A DNA stretch of 7,792 bases from Planctomycetota bacterium. Lineage in GTDB: Bacteria; Planctomycetota; DG-23; SLPQ01. The position numbers and the translations under genes were made by a program. Below are positions 1 through 6,679 of the stretch, one piece after another; the stretch's first letter is position 1, and the number at the start of each line of letters is the position of its first letter. The notes beneath the pieces are model-generated. The model was not told the origin of the DNA, ran no database searches, and worked only from the letters and a program-made list of their open reading frames with translations. The stretch is taken from contig JAGHCE010000238.1 in NCBI GenBank assembly GCA_021160625.1, forward strand, positions 1 through 7,792, in the 5' to 3' direction.

Positions 1-1
1 G

Positions 2-412
2 ATCGAGATGCGGCAGGAACCGGGATCCACGGTGCGGGTGCGCATTATGCGGCCGGGAAGCCGTGAACCGTTCGAGGTTGACGTTACGGTGGGGGCGGCC
101 TCCGGCGCCGGGCACGAGCCGGAGGATCTTTCCTGGCGGGGGATGCGTCTGGAGCCTCTTTGTGACGCGATGCGCAGGGAGTTCGGCACGCATTACCGCG
201 AGGGGGTGGTGGTTGTGGACATTGCGGCAAGCGGCAACGCGTATCGCGCCGGGCTGCGCAGGGGGGACGTGATAGTCGAGATAAACAACGTGATGGTCAA
301 GACGCTCGGCGATTTTCGGACGGCCGTGGCGAAGATACCCGCAGCCAACGTAGTGAGAGTGCGCACGACAACAGGCATCGGACACATCCAGGGGGAGACC
401 CGCGCAGAATGA
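2..412 (+). CDS. PDZ-domain protein, probable HtrA/DegP-like serine protease, C-terminal part (5' truncated)
   Basis: The reading frame is open from the left edge, so the true start lies outside the window and 136 residues are visible. The first ~30 residues (PGSTVRVRIMRPG, then FEVDVTV) look like the last strands of one PDZ domain. Residues ~45-125 form a second PDZ domain: a GVVVVDI strand, then AYRAGLRRGDVIVEINN, which is the characteristic 'AGL..GD.I..IN' core, followed by a helix (LGDFRTAV). Tandem C-terminal PDZ domains are typical of the HtrA/DegP family of envelope proteases, where they bind substrates and gate a trypsin-like domain. No catalytic residues are in view, so protease activity is inference; another PDZ protein is possible. 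The stop overlaps the alaS start (ATGA), suggesting co-transcription and translational coupling with alaS. Confidence 0.72.
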   Translation: MEMRQEPGSTVRVRIMRPGSREPFEVDVTVGAASGAGHEPEDLSWRGMRLEPLCDAMRREFGTHYREGVVVVDIAASGNAYRAGLRRGDVIVEINNVMVKTLGDFRTAVAKIPAANVVRVRTTTGIGHIQGETRAE

Positions 413-3075
413 AGACCGACGAAATCCGCGAGAGATATCTCGAATACTTCAGGAAAAACGAGCACACGCTCGTGGTCAGCGACAGCCTGGTTCCGACGAA
501 CGATCCCAGCCTCCTTTTCACCGGAGCCGGGATGAACCAGTTCAAGGATTCCTTCCTCGGCACCGGCAAGAAGGAATGCACGCGCGCCGTATCCTGCCAG
601 AAGTGCCTCAGGACAGGTGACATCGAGAACGTCGGGCGGACCGCCGCGCACCATACCTTTTTTGAAATGCTGGGCAATTTCTCGTTCGGCGATTATTTCA
701 AGAGAGAGGCGATACGCTGGGCGTGGGACTTCCTCGTTACCCAGATGCAGATACCCCCCGAGCGCCTCAGCATCTCGGTGTACGAGGACGACGAGGAGGC
801 ATACGCAATCTGGGCAGACGAGGTGGGTGTCCCGGCGGCCCGGATATACCGTTTCAACGCGAAGGAAAACTTCTGGCCCGCCAACGCCGTTGAGGACGGC
901 CCCAACGGCCCCTGCGGCCCCTGCAGCGAGATATTCTACGACCACGGTGAGTCAACCGGCTGCGGCCGCAGCGACTGCGATCCTTCCTGCGACTGCGACC
1001 GGTTCGTCGAGATTTGGAACCTCGTATTTACGCAGTTCGAGAGGCTCGACGGCGGCGTGCTGACGGACCTTCCCCAGAAGAATATCGACACCGGGATGGG
1101 CCTCGAGCGGATGGCGGCGGTGATGCAGGGAAAGCCGAGCAACTTCGAAATCGACATTTTTGAGCCCGTCATCGATGAAATCTGCCGCTTGACCGGTGGG
1201 CGGTACGGCCGGGACAAGGGTACCGACAGCCGGATGAGGCGCATAGCCGACCACGCCCGCGCGGCCGTCTTCGTGATATCCGACGGCGTGCTGCCGGCCA
1301 ACGAGGGGCGCGGCTACGTGCTGAGAAGACTTTTGCGCCGCGCCGTCTCGGACGGCATTGCGGTTGGGGCCGAAGGGGCTTTCCTCTACAGAATGGTCCC
1401 GGTAATTGCGGACGTGATGAAGGTCCCGTACCCGGAGCTTGTAGCGAGGCGCGAGAACATCGCCAGGCAGATAAAGGCCGAGGAGGAGCGTTTTGGCGAG
1501 ACCCTGGCCGCCGGCGGCGAGATGATCGAGGATCTCTTCGCCCGGATGGAGGCAAAGGACCGCAAGGTGGTCTCCGGCGACGAGGCGTTCCGGCTTTACG
1601 ACACGTACGGATACCCGCTTGAATTCCTCGTCGAGCGCGCGGCGGCGCGCGGTTTCCAGGTGGATGCGGCCGGGTTCGAAAACGAGATGAGCGCACAGCG
1701 CGAACGTGCCCGCTCGGCGTCGAAGATCGCCGGGGACATCTTCGCGGCGGCCAAGAGCCCCGTTCACGACTTAGCCTCGAAGGTTCCTTCGACACGGTTT
1801 GTCGGCTACGAGAAGACACGCGTGGAAACGAAGGTCGTCGGCATAATCAAGGGTGACTCCCTGGCCGACGAGGCGGGGGAAGCCGACGAGCAAGTGGCCC
1901 TCGTTCTCGAGGCGAGCCCCTTCTACGCCGAGTCCGGCGGCCAGGTGGGGGATATGGGCGTTATACGCGGTGACGGCTTCGTTTTCGAGGTCGCCGACAC
2001 GCACAAGGGCGAGGGGCTGTTTCTGCACGTGGGCCGCTTGGAGCGCGGCCGGGTGATGACGGGGGCGGCGGTGGTGGCCGAGATAGACTTCCAGAGACGC
2101 CTGGACATTATGCGTAACCACACCGCGACGCATCTTCTGCACTACGGGCTGCGCAAGCGCCTGGGCACCCACGTGGAGCAGGCCGGCTCCCTGGTTGCGC
2201 CGGAGAGGCTGCGGTTCGACTTCACGCACTTCCAGGCGATGCGCAAGGAGGAAATCCGTGACGTCGAGCACATAGTGAACGGCGTCATCGCCGACAACCT
2301 GCCGGTGAGCACCTGCCAGACGAGCCTCGAAGAGGCCCGCAAAGACGGTGTTATCGCCCTCTTCGGCGAAAAGTACGGTGAGACGGTCCGCGTCGTGCGC
2401 GTCGGGGAGGTTTCGGCGGAGCTTTGCGGTGGGACCCACCTGGACAGGGCCGGCTCGATAGGGTTTTTCAAGATAATCTCGGAGGAATCGGTTGCCGGCG
2501 GCGTGCGCAGGATAACGGCCGTGACGGGCGCCGCGGCACTCGAGGAGGTTCACAGGCTTGAGGACCGGCTTGACGAGATATCGGATGTCCTCGATGCGCC
2601 GCGCGCGCGGCTCGTGGAGAGGTCGCGGGAGGTGGTCGGCGAGGCCAAGAGGCTCCGCAAGGAGATTGAGGGCGCCGCCGCTTCGAAGGCGTCTTCGGCT
2701 GCGAAGGACCTTTTGTCCTCGGTCGTGGATCTTGCCCATATGCGGGTGCTGGTCAAGCGGGTCGACGGCCTGGGGGCAAACGACCTGCGGCGGCTGCTCG
2801 ACGGCCTCAAGGGAGAGGACGGGCTCGTGACGGTTTTGGGCTCGGTGACGAACGGCAAGCCGTTTCTCATCGGCCGTGTCAGCGCCGACCTTGTGGGCGA
2901 GGGGCTAAGCGCAGCGGCCATTGTGAAGGAGGCGGCCGCCGAGATAGAAGGCGGCGGCGGCGGCAGGCCCGAGATGGCCCAGGCCGGCGGCAAGGACGCT
3001 TCGGGGATGGATCGCGCGCTTGAAAAGGCCCTCGGCGCTCTGAAAACAGCCGACGGCGGGATGTCGGGGGGCTGA
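409..3075 (+). CDS. alaS: Alanyl-tRNA synthetase (AlaRS)
   Basis: Cytosolic class II synthetase that attaches alanine to tRNA-Ala and hydrolyses mischarged Ser- or Gly-tRNA-Ala. It is full length at 888 aa. The aminoacylation domain covers about 1-245: motif 2 region HHTFFEMLGNFSFGDYFK at 81-98 with the conserved Arg68, GPNGPCGPCSE, KNIDTGMGLERM, and motif 3 GRGYVLRRLLRR at 300-311. The tRNA-recognition region follows. The editing domain (~560-720) has the zinc-binding motifs HTATH (His571, His575) and CGGTH (Cys673, His677). The C-terminal C-Ala/DHHA1 region ends with a Gly-rich GRPEMAQAGG segment near 845-860. A Cys cluster (Cys185, 190, 194, 196) lies in the catalytic domain and is shared with many bacterial AlaRS. 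The start ATG overlaps the upstream stop and has GGGGGAG at 391-397 as a Shine-Dalgarno. All key residues seen are intact. Confidence 0.98.
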   Translation: MKTDEIRERYLEYFRKNEHTLVVSDSLVPTNDPSLLFTGAGMNQFKDSFLGTGKKECTRAVSCQKCLRTGDIENVGRTAAHHTFFEMLGNFSFGDYFKREAIRWAWDFLVTQMQIPPERLSISVYEDDEEAYAIWADEVGVPAARIYRFNAKENFWPANAVEDGPNGPCGPCSEIFYDHGESTGCGRSDCDPSCDCDRFVEIWNLVFTQFERLDGGVLTDLPQKNIDTGMGLERMAAVMQGKPSNFEIDIFEPVIDEICRLTGGRYGRDKGTDSRMRRIADHARAAVFVISDGVLPANEGRGYVLRRLLRRAVSDGIAVGAEGAFLYRMVPVIADVMKVPYPELVARRENIARQIKAEEERFGETLAAGGEMIEDLFARMEAKDRKVVSGDEAFRLYDTYGYPLEFLVERAAARGFQVDAAGFENEMSAQRERARSASKIAGDIFAAAKSPVHDLASKVPSTRFVGYEKTRVETKVVGIIKGDSLADEAGEADEQVALVLEASPFYAESGGQVGDMGVIRGDGFVFEVADTHKGEGLFLHVGRLERGRVMTGAAVVAEIDFQRRLDIMRNHTATHLLHYGLRKRLGTHVEQAGSLVAPERLRFDFTHFQAMRKEEIRDVEHIVNGVIADNLPVSTCQTSLEEARKDGVIALFGEKYGETVRVVRVGEVSAELCGGTHLDRAGSIGFFKIISEESVAGGVRRITAVTGAAALEEVHRLEDRLDEISDVLDAPRARLVERSREVVGEAKRLRKEIEGAAASKASSAAKDLLSSVVDLAHMRVLVKRVDGLGANDLRRLLDGLKGEDGLVTVLGSVTNGKPFLIGRVSADLVGEGLSAAAIVKEAAAEIEGGGGGRPEMAQAGGKDASGMDRALEKALGALKTADGGMSGG

Positions 3076-3104
3076 AGCACCCTGTTGTGGAAGGCCGTTT
3101 TCGC

Positions 3105-3132
3105 TTGACAGGGAGCCTGGAGACACTAAAAT
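3105..3132 (+). promoter_or_regulatory. Sigma70-type promoter for rpmF-plsX-fabH-fabD
   Basis: A perfect -35 hexamer TTGACA at 3105-3110 is followed after 16 nt by TAAAAT at 3127-3132, five of six matches to the -10 consensus. It lies in the 103-nt gap after alaS, one of only two gaps of any size here. A start about 7 nt downstream would give a leader of roughly 40 nt before the rpmF ATG. There is no clear terminator between alaS and this site, so read-through from alaS is also possible. Confidence 0.75.
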
Positions 3133-3168
3133 ACGCCCCTTTTACGAGTTTTTCCGCGGTTTGTGTGT

Positions 3169-3172
3169 GGAG
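3169..3172 (+). promoter_or_regulatory. Shine-Dalgarno of rpmF (decides the start)
   Basis: GGAG lies 6 nt before the ATG at 3179. It rules in this ATG and argues against the in-frame TTG at 3161, which would put the ribosome site inside the coding sequence and add a six-residue tail not expected for L32, whose N-terminus is normally M-A/P-x-P-K-R. Confidence 0.75.
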
Positions 3173-3178
3173 ACAACG

Positions 3179-3358
3179 ATGCCTCTTCCTAAGAGAAGAC
3201 ATTCGAAAAGCCGCAGCGCCAAGAAACGTGCGAACGACTTCGTGAAAGCTGCGGGGACGTCTCTTTGCCCCCATTGCGGCCACACAAAGCTGCCGCACCG
3301 CGTATGCGGTAACTGCGGTTATTACAGGGACAAAGAAGTCGTTGCCTTCGAGGAATAA
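3179..3358 (+). CDS. rpmF: Large ribosomal subunit protein bL32
   Basis: Ribosomal protein L32 of the 50S subunit, 59 aa, the usual family length. The N-terminus MPLPKRRHSKSRSAKKR is the basic rRNA-binding tail. The C-terminal half carries two CxxC pairs, CPHC (30-33) and CGNC (43-46), which form a zinc ribbon; this is the zinc-binding ('C+') form rather than the Cys-free form some bacteria use under zinc limitation. It is the first gene after a strong promoter and sits only 6 nt before plsX. The rpmF-plsX-fab linkage is a widely conserved arrangement that ties ribosome and membrane production. The DUF177 gene yceD, often found just upstream, is not present. Confidence 0.97.
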   Translation: MPLPKRRHSKSRSAKKRANDFVKAAGTSLCPHCGHTKLPHRVCGNCGYYRDKEVVAFEE

Positions 3359-3364
3359 TCGGTT

Positions 3365-4375
3365 ATGAGAATAGCCGTCGATGCGATGGGCGGCGACCAC
3401 GCGCCGGGGAAAATCGTTCAGGGGGCACTTGATGCCGCTGGCTGTTTTGACGGTGTCGAGGTCTTGCTGGCCGGTGTTCCCGCCCTAATGAAGCCTTTCC
3501 TGCCGGAAACCATTCCCTCAAACGTCGAGATCATCGGCTGCGAGGAAATCGTGGAGATGGACGAGCCTCCGGTTGAGGCCATCAAGGGCAAGAAGGACTC
3601 GTCCCTGCGCAGGATTTTCGAGATGGTGGGGGCCGGCAAGGCCGACGCGGCGGTTTCGGCCGGAAACACCGGTGCAACCGTTGCGGCCGCCTCTATGCTG
3701 GTCGGGCCGCTTGAAGGCTGCAGGAGGCCGGGGATCGCGGCGCCGTTTCCGGCCAAGGGTAGGCACACGATCGTCATCGACGTGGGGGCGAACATTTCCC
3801 CCCGGCCGGTTCACCTTTTGCAGTACGCGGTTATGGCGCGGCTTTTTGCGCGGGAGATCGTGGGGACCGCCGATCCGAAGGTGGGCCTCTTGAATGTCGG
3901 CCAGGAGCCGGGCAAAGGCACGCACCTTGTGAGAGTCGTGCACGACCTCCTGGCGGAGAATATCGAAGGCTTCGTGGGTAATGTCGAGGGCCGCGACATC
4001 TTCGACGGCTCCGTGGACGTCGTCGTATGCGACGGCTTTGTGGGAAACGCCCTTATGAAATGTATTGAGGGTTACTCGGCGTATCTCTTCTCGACGCTCG
4101 TTGCCAACATTTCCGCGAACCTGCCCGATAACCATAGCAGGCTCACCGGGTTCATACAGGATTTCATCGCCAACAACGATTACAGGGAATACGGCGGCGC
4201 GCCGCTTTTGGGGATAGGGGCGCCCGTGATAATCGCGCACGGCTCGTCGGACGCGACCGCGATAAGCAATGCAATCAGGGTTGCGCGTGACTGTGGGGCC
4301 ACAGACGTCAACCGGCTGATGGTCGAGGCGCTGCGGGATCTGGATTCCAGAACAGGGAGAGAAGACAACCGATGA
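3365..4375 (+). CDS. plsX: Phosphate acyltransferase PlsX (acyl-ACP:phosphate)
   Basis: PlsX converts acyl-ACP and inorganic phosphate to acyl-phosphate, the donor used by PlsY to make lysophosphatidic acid; it is a peripheral membrane enzyme linking fatty acid and phospholipid synthesis. The 336-aa length is normal. Family signatures appear in order: RIAVDAMGGDHAP (2-14), VSAGNTGA (97-104), RPGIAAPFP (121-129), IDVGAN (138-143), VGLLNVGQEPGKG (173-185), GNVEGRDIFDG (205-215), VVVCDGFVGNALMK (219-232) and YGGAPLLGIGAPVIIAHG (276-293). The Shine-Dalgarno GAGGAA (3350-3355) lies within the end of rpmF, so translation of the two is probably linked. The stop overlaps the fabH start by ATGA. Confidence 0.97.
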   Translation: MRIAVDAMGGDHAPGKIVQGALDAAGCFDGVEVLLAGVPALMKPFLPETIPSNVEIIGCEEIVEMDEPPVEAIKGKKDSSLRRIFEMVGAGKADAAVSAGNTGATVAAASMLVGPLEGCRRPGIAAPFPAKGRHTIVIDVGANISPRPVHLLQYAVMARLFAREIVGTADPKVGLLNVGQEPGKGTHLVRVVHDLLAENIEGFVGNVEGRDIFDGSVDVVVCDGFVGNALMKCIEGYSAYLFSTLVANISANLPDNHSRLTGFIQDFIANNDYREYGGAPLLGIGAPVIIAHGSSDATAISNAIRVARDCGATDVNRLMVEALRDLDSRTGREDNR

Positions 4376-5364
4376 GCGCTCTGCGATCTGTGCGAATCAG
4401 CGGCACGGGAAGTTTCCTGCCCGAAAAAGTCCTGACGAACCACGACCTCGAGAAGATGGTGGACACCTCCGACGAGTGGATAACCACGCGCACCGGGATC
4501 AAAGAGCGGCACATCGCCGCTGACGATGTCGCCACAAGTGACCTAGCGGCTGAGGCCTCCAGGAGGGCGCTTGAGGATGCCGGCCTTACGCCGGAGGACA
4601 TTGACCTCATCATTGTGGCCACGATAACTCCCGATACCCCGCTGCCTTCTTGCGCCTGCTGGCTTCAGGCAAAAATCGGAGCGCTAAACGCCGGGGCACT
4701 CGATGTCAGCGCCGCGTGCTCGGGCTTTGTCTACGGCGCCAACATCGCATGGCAGTTTGTGCGCACTGGAGTCTACGACAACGTTCTCGTCATCGGTGCG
4801 GAGACACTCAGCAAGTTCACCAACTGGGAAGACAGGACGTCGTGCATACTCTTCGGTGACGGTGCGGGAGCGGCGGTGTTTTCGCCTTCCGACGACGCCG
4901 CAAGCGAGATTCTCTACGGTACGATGGGCGCGGACGGGCGCGGAGCCGAAATTATGATAACACCTGCGGGCGGGTCCAGAAAACCCGCATCCCAAGAGAC
5001 CGTCGATAACAAGGAACACTGTATGGTCGTCCGAGGCAGGGAAACCTACAAGTTCGCCGTGCAGAAGATGGCCGATCTCGTCGCCGACGGCCTCGAGAAG
5101 GTGGGCCTGACGTCCGACCAGCTGCGCTGGATAATTCCTCACCAGGTCAACATCCGGATACTCGAAGCCGCCGTCAAGCGGCTTGGGATACCGCTCGACG
5201 ACATCTACATCAACATTGACCGCGTCGGAAACACCTCCGCCGCCTCCGTGCCGATCGCCCTGGATGAAGCCAGCCGCAAGGGCCTCTTGAAGCGAGGCGA
5301 CAACATTGCGCTGGTGGCGTTCGGCGGCGGCCTTTCCTGGGCCTCGATGATGCTGAGGTGGTAA
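4372..5364 (+). CDS. fabH: 3-oxoacyl-[ACP] synthase III (KAS III)
   Basis: FabH condenses acetyl-CoA (or another short acyl-CoA primer) with malonyl-ACP to start fatty acid synthesis in the cytosol. It is full length at 330 aa. The catalytic triad of the thiolase fold is intact: Cys116 in DVSAACSGFVYG, His257 in IIPHQVNIRI, and Asn287 in RVGNTSAASVP. Trp36 in DTSDEWITTRTGI corresponds to the CoA-adenine stacking residue, FGDGAGAA (161-168) is the conserved glycine loop, and the chain ends in the typical FGGGLSWASMMLRW. The start overlaps the plsX stop (ATGA), with AGGGAGA about 11 nt upstream. Primer preference (straight or branched) cannot be judged from the sequence. Confidence 0.97.
   Translation: MSALRSVRISGTGSFLPEKVLTNHDLEKMVDTSDEWITTRTGIKERHIAADDVATSDLAAEASRRALEDAGLTPEDIDLIIVATITPDTPLPSCACWLQAKIGALNAGALDVSAACSGFVYGANIAWQFVRTGVYDNVLVIGAETLSKFTNWEDRTSCILFGDGAGAAVFSPSDDAASEILYGTMGADGRGAEIMITPAGGSRKPASQETVDNKEHCMVVRGRETYKFAVQKMADLVADGLEKVGLTSDQLRWIIPHQVNIRILEAAVKRLGIPLDDIYINIDRVGNTSAASVPIALDEASRKGLLKRGDNIALVAFGGGLSWASMMLRW
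5355..5361 (+). promoter_or_regulatory. Shine-Dalgarno-like site of fabD inside the end of fabH
   Basis: GAGGTGG lies just before the ATG at 5364, which overlaps the fabH stop by one base (TAATG). It occupies the position of an alternative GTG at 5358, so that GTG is unlikely to be the start. Spacing to the ATG is short (2-3 nt), so initiation probably leans on ribosomes ending fabH. Confidence 0.5.
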
Positions 5365-6311
5365 TGGGCGATCCGGTAGTGCTCTTCCCCGGCCAGGGGG
5401 CCCAGTTTGTCGGGATGGGCCGGGACATCTACGAGAAATCGTCTGCCGGACGTGGAGTTTTCGACCGGGCCGACGAGGTCCTTCCTTTTTCGCTTACGAA
5501 GATCATTTTCGAAGGGCCCGAAGAGAAGATGACCGAAACGGATATCTCCCAGCCGGCGATACTGGCGACGAGCATAGCCGTGGCCGAGGCGGCGCGCGAG
5601 GCCGGCTGGCCGGGCCGGGCCCGGGCGGCCGCGGGGCTCTCGCTGGGAGAATACACGGCGCTTGTCTTTGCAGGAGCGCTTTCCTTCGAGGACGCCGTGA
5701 TGCTCGTTTATAAGCGGGGAATGTATATGCGCGAGGCGGGCCGTGAAAATCCGGGAGGGATGCTCTCGGTAATCGGCTTGGACGAAAAGACCGTGCTCGG
5801 TATCGTGGAAGAGGCCTCGTCTGAGGGCGTCGTGTGTGCAGCGAACCTCAACTGCCCCGGGCAGGTGGTCCTCTCCGGCAAGATGCCGGCGCTCGAGAAA
5901 GCCAAGAAGCTGGCCGCCGACCGCGACGCGTTGAAGACGATATTCCTCAAGGTTGCAGGCGCCTTTCATTCGCCGCTTATGAAGCCGGCCGCCGACCGCT
6001 TGGCCGCCGACCTTGAAGAGACCGATGTCAGCACTCCCAGCGTGCCGGTCATCGCCAACGTCACGGCCGACTATGTCAGCGATCCCGGCGAGATTCGCCG
6101 GCGCCTCCTGGAGCAGCTCACCTCGTCGGTTTTGTGGAAAAAATCGATGGAGAGGTTGCTGGCCGAAGGGGTTTCCGGCTTCGTTGAGATGGGCCCCGGA
6201 AGGGTGCTTACCGGCCTTATGCGGCGGATTCGGCGAAAAGCGGCCATCTCGGCGGTGGGTGATATGGACGCGGCGCGGGGGCTTGCCGAGGAGCCCACAG
6301 ACCCCCGCTGA
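5364..6311 (+). CDS. fabD: Malonyl-CoA:ACP transacylase
   Basis: FabD transfers malonyl from CoA to the phosphopantetheine arm of ACP, supplying the extender unit for FabH and FabF. From the ATG chosen here it has 315 aa, a normal length. The oxyanion segment FPGQGAQFVGMG is at 8-19. The nucleophile is Ser93 in GLSLGEYTAL; the residue before Ser is Leu where E. coli has His (GHSLG), a variant known in other bacterial FabDs. Arg118 in KRGMYM binds the malonyl carboxylate, and His202 in GAFHSPLM is the catalytic base. NCPGQVVLSG is also typical. The start is a TAATG overlap with fabH. The classical neighbour fabG does not follow; 131 nt separate this gene from acpP. Confidence 0.96.
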   Translation: MGDPVVLFPGQGAQFVGMGRDIYEKSSAGRGVFDRADEVLPFSLTKIIFEGPEEKMTETDISQPAILATSIAVAEAAREAGWPGRARAAAGLSLGEYTALVFAGALSFEDAVMLVYKRGMYMREAGRENPGGMLSVIGLDEKTVLGIVEEASSEGVVCAANLNCPGQVVLSGKMPALEKAKKLAADRDALKTIFLKVAGAFHSPLMKPAADRLAADLEETDVSTPSVPVIANVTADYVSDPGEIRRRLLEQLTSSVLWKKSMERLLAEGVSGFVEMGPGRVLTGLMRRIRRKAAISAVGDMDAARGLAEEPTDPR

Positions 6312-6319
6312 AGAAAACC

Positions 6320-6348
6320 TTGACATAAATGGGCCCATCTTGTAGATT
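6320..6348 (+). promoter_or_regulatory. Sigma70-type promoter for acpP-fabF
   Basis: TTGACA at 6320-6325 (perfect -35) and TAGATT at 6343-6348 (four of six to TATAAT) are separated by 17 nt, the optimal spacing. It lies 9 nt after the fabD stop in the 131-nt gap before acpP. The spacer holds a perfect 10-bp palindrome, ATGGGCCCAT (6329-6338), which could be an operator or chance. A start near 6355 would leave a leader of roughly 90 nt. A dedicated acpP promoter fits the high demand for ACP. Confidence 0.72.
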
Positions 6349-6362
6349 TTTCGAGCCTTGAG

Positions 6363-6375
6363 GGTGCGGCGCACC
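6363..6375 (+). other. Small GC-rich hairpin near the predicted 5' end of the acpP leader
   Basis: GGTGC (6363-6367) and GCACC (6371-6375) form a perfect 5-bp stem around the 3-nt loop GGC. If transcription starts near 6355, this hairpin lies within about 10 nt of the mRNA 5' end, where such structures can slow decay. No U-run follows, so it is not a terminator. Confidence 0.35.
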
Positions 6376-6420
6376 GAGCGTCGGACACGGGGTTGTGCGG
6401 GTTGTGAGGGGATACCGAGA

Positions 6421-6435
6421 CCTCTTGAAAGGAGG
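6421..6435 (+). promoter_or_regulatory. Shine-Dalgarno of acpP, potentially masked in a hairpin
   Basis: AAAGGAGG at 6428-6435 is a near-perfect Shine-Dalgarno placed 7 nt before GTG 6443 and fixes that codon as the acpP start. The bases just before it, CCTCTT (6421-6426), can pair with AGGAGG (6430-6435) as six pairs including one G-U, with a GAA loop. An upstream GAGG (6406-6409) could pair with the same CCTC instead. The ribosome site itself is firm; the hairpin is a prediction by eye. Confidence 0.7.
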
Positions 6436-6442
6436 ACTGGAA

Positions 6443-6679
6443 GTGGCTGAGACGGACAAGAAGGTCATTGAGATTGTCAGCGAGCAGTTGGGTGTTTCCG
6501 CCGATGAGATAAAGATGGAGACATCCTTTGTCAACGACCTCGGCGCGGACAGCCTGGATACGGTTGAGCTCGTTATGGAGTTCGAGGACGAGTTCGACAT
6601 CAACATCCCCGACGAAGACGCCGAGAAAATCCAGAGTGTCGGTGACGCGGTCAAGTACATTACCGAACACGCGGGCTAA
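6443..6679 (+). CDS. acpP: Acyl carrier protein
   Basis: ACP carries the growing acyl chain on a 4'-phosphopantetheine arm. The 78-aa acidic protein has the canonical GADSLDTVELVMEFEDEF segment, with Ser37 of the DSL motif as the phosphopantetheine site, followed by INIPDEDAEKIQSVGDAVKYI. The GTG start is chosen because a strong Shine-Dalgarno sits 7 nt upstream and the resulting length is normal; the frame stays open upstream to GTG 6395, but those 16 residues would encode the Shine-Dalgarno itself and do not resemble ACP. It has its own promoter. fabF begins immediately after its stop codon. The enzyme that attaches the arm (AcpS) is not in the window. Confidence 0.97.
   Translation: MAETDKKVIEIVSEQLGVSADEIKMETSFVNDLGADSLDTVELVMEFEDEFDINIPDEDAEKIQSVGDAVKYITEHAG

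Noticed and set aside
961..996. Cys cluster in AlaS (Cys185, 190, 194, 196) as an unusual metal site
   Set aside because: This Cys-rich insertion before FVEIWNLVFTQF is familiar from many bacterial AlaRS sequences and is not specific to this gene.
1771..2739. Long minus-strand open frame (322 codons) inside alaS
   Set aside because: Antisense to the conserved editing domain of AlaRS; no recognisable motif and no ribosome site worth noting. The same holds for the frames at 952-1767 and 3518-4240.
2950..2964. (GGC)5 tandem repeat in alaS
   Set aside because: It encodes the Gly-rich stretch before GRPEMAQAGG, a conserved feature of the AlaRS C-terminal domain, so it is not an independent repeat element.
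5358..5363. GTG 5358 as the fabD start
   Set aside because: It falls inside the GAGGTGG ribosome site; the ATG at 5364 gives the usual TAATG junction and a normal N-terminus.
6275..6308. Inverted repeat GCGGGGG / CCCCCGC at the end of fabD, a possible terminator
   Set aside because: The loop is 20 nt and no T-run follows (the next bases are TGAAGAAAACC), so it does not fit an intrinsic terminator; it also lies within fabD codons.
5205..6374. Long minus-strand open frame (389 codons) across fabH and fabD
   Set aside because: It lies antisense to two clearly recognised genes, its product is rich in Arg, His, Pro and Gly with no family signature, and such shadows are expected opposite GC-biased codons.
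6395..6442. Extended acpP start at GTG 6395 (16 extra residues)
   Set aside because: The extension contains the strong Shine-Dalgarno of GTG 6443 and has no similarity to ACP N-termini.
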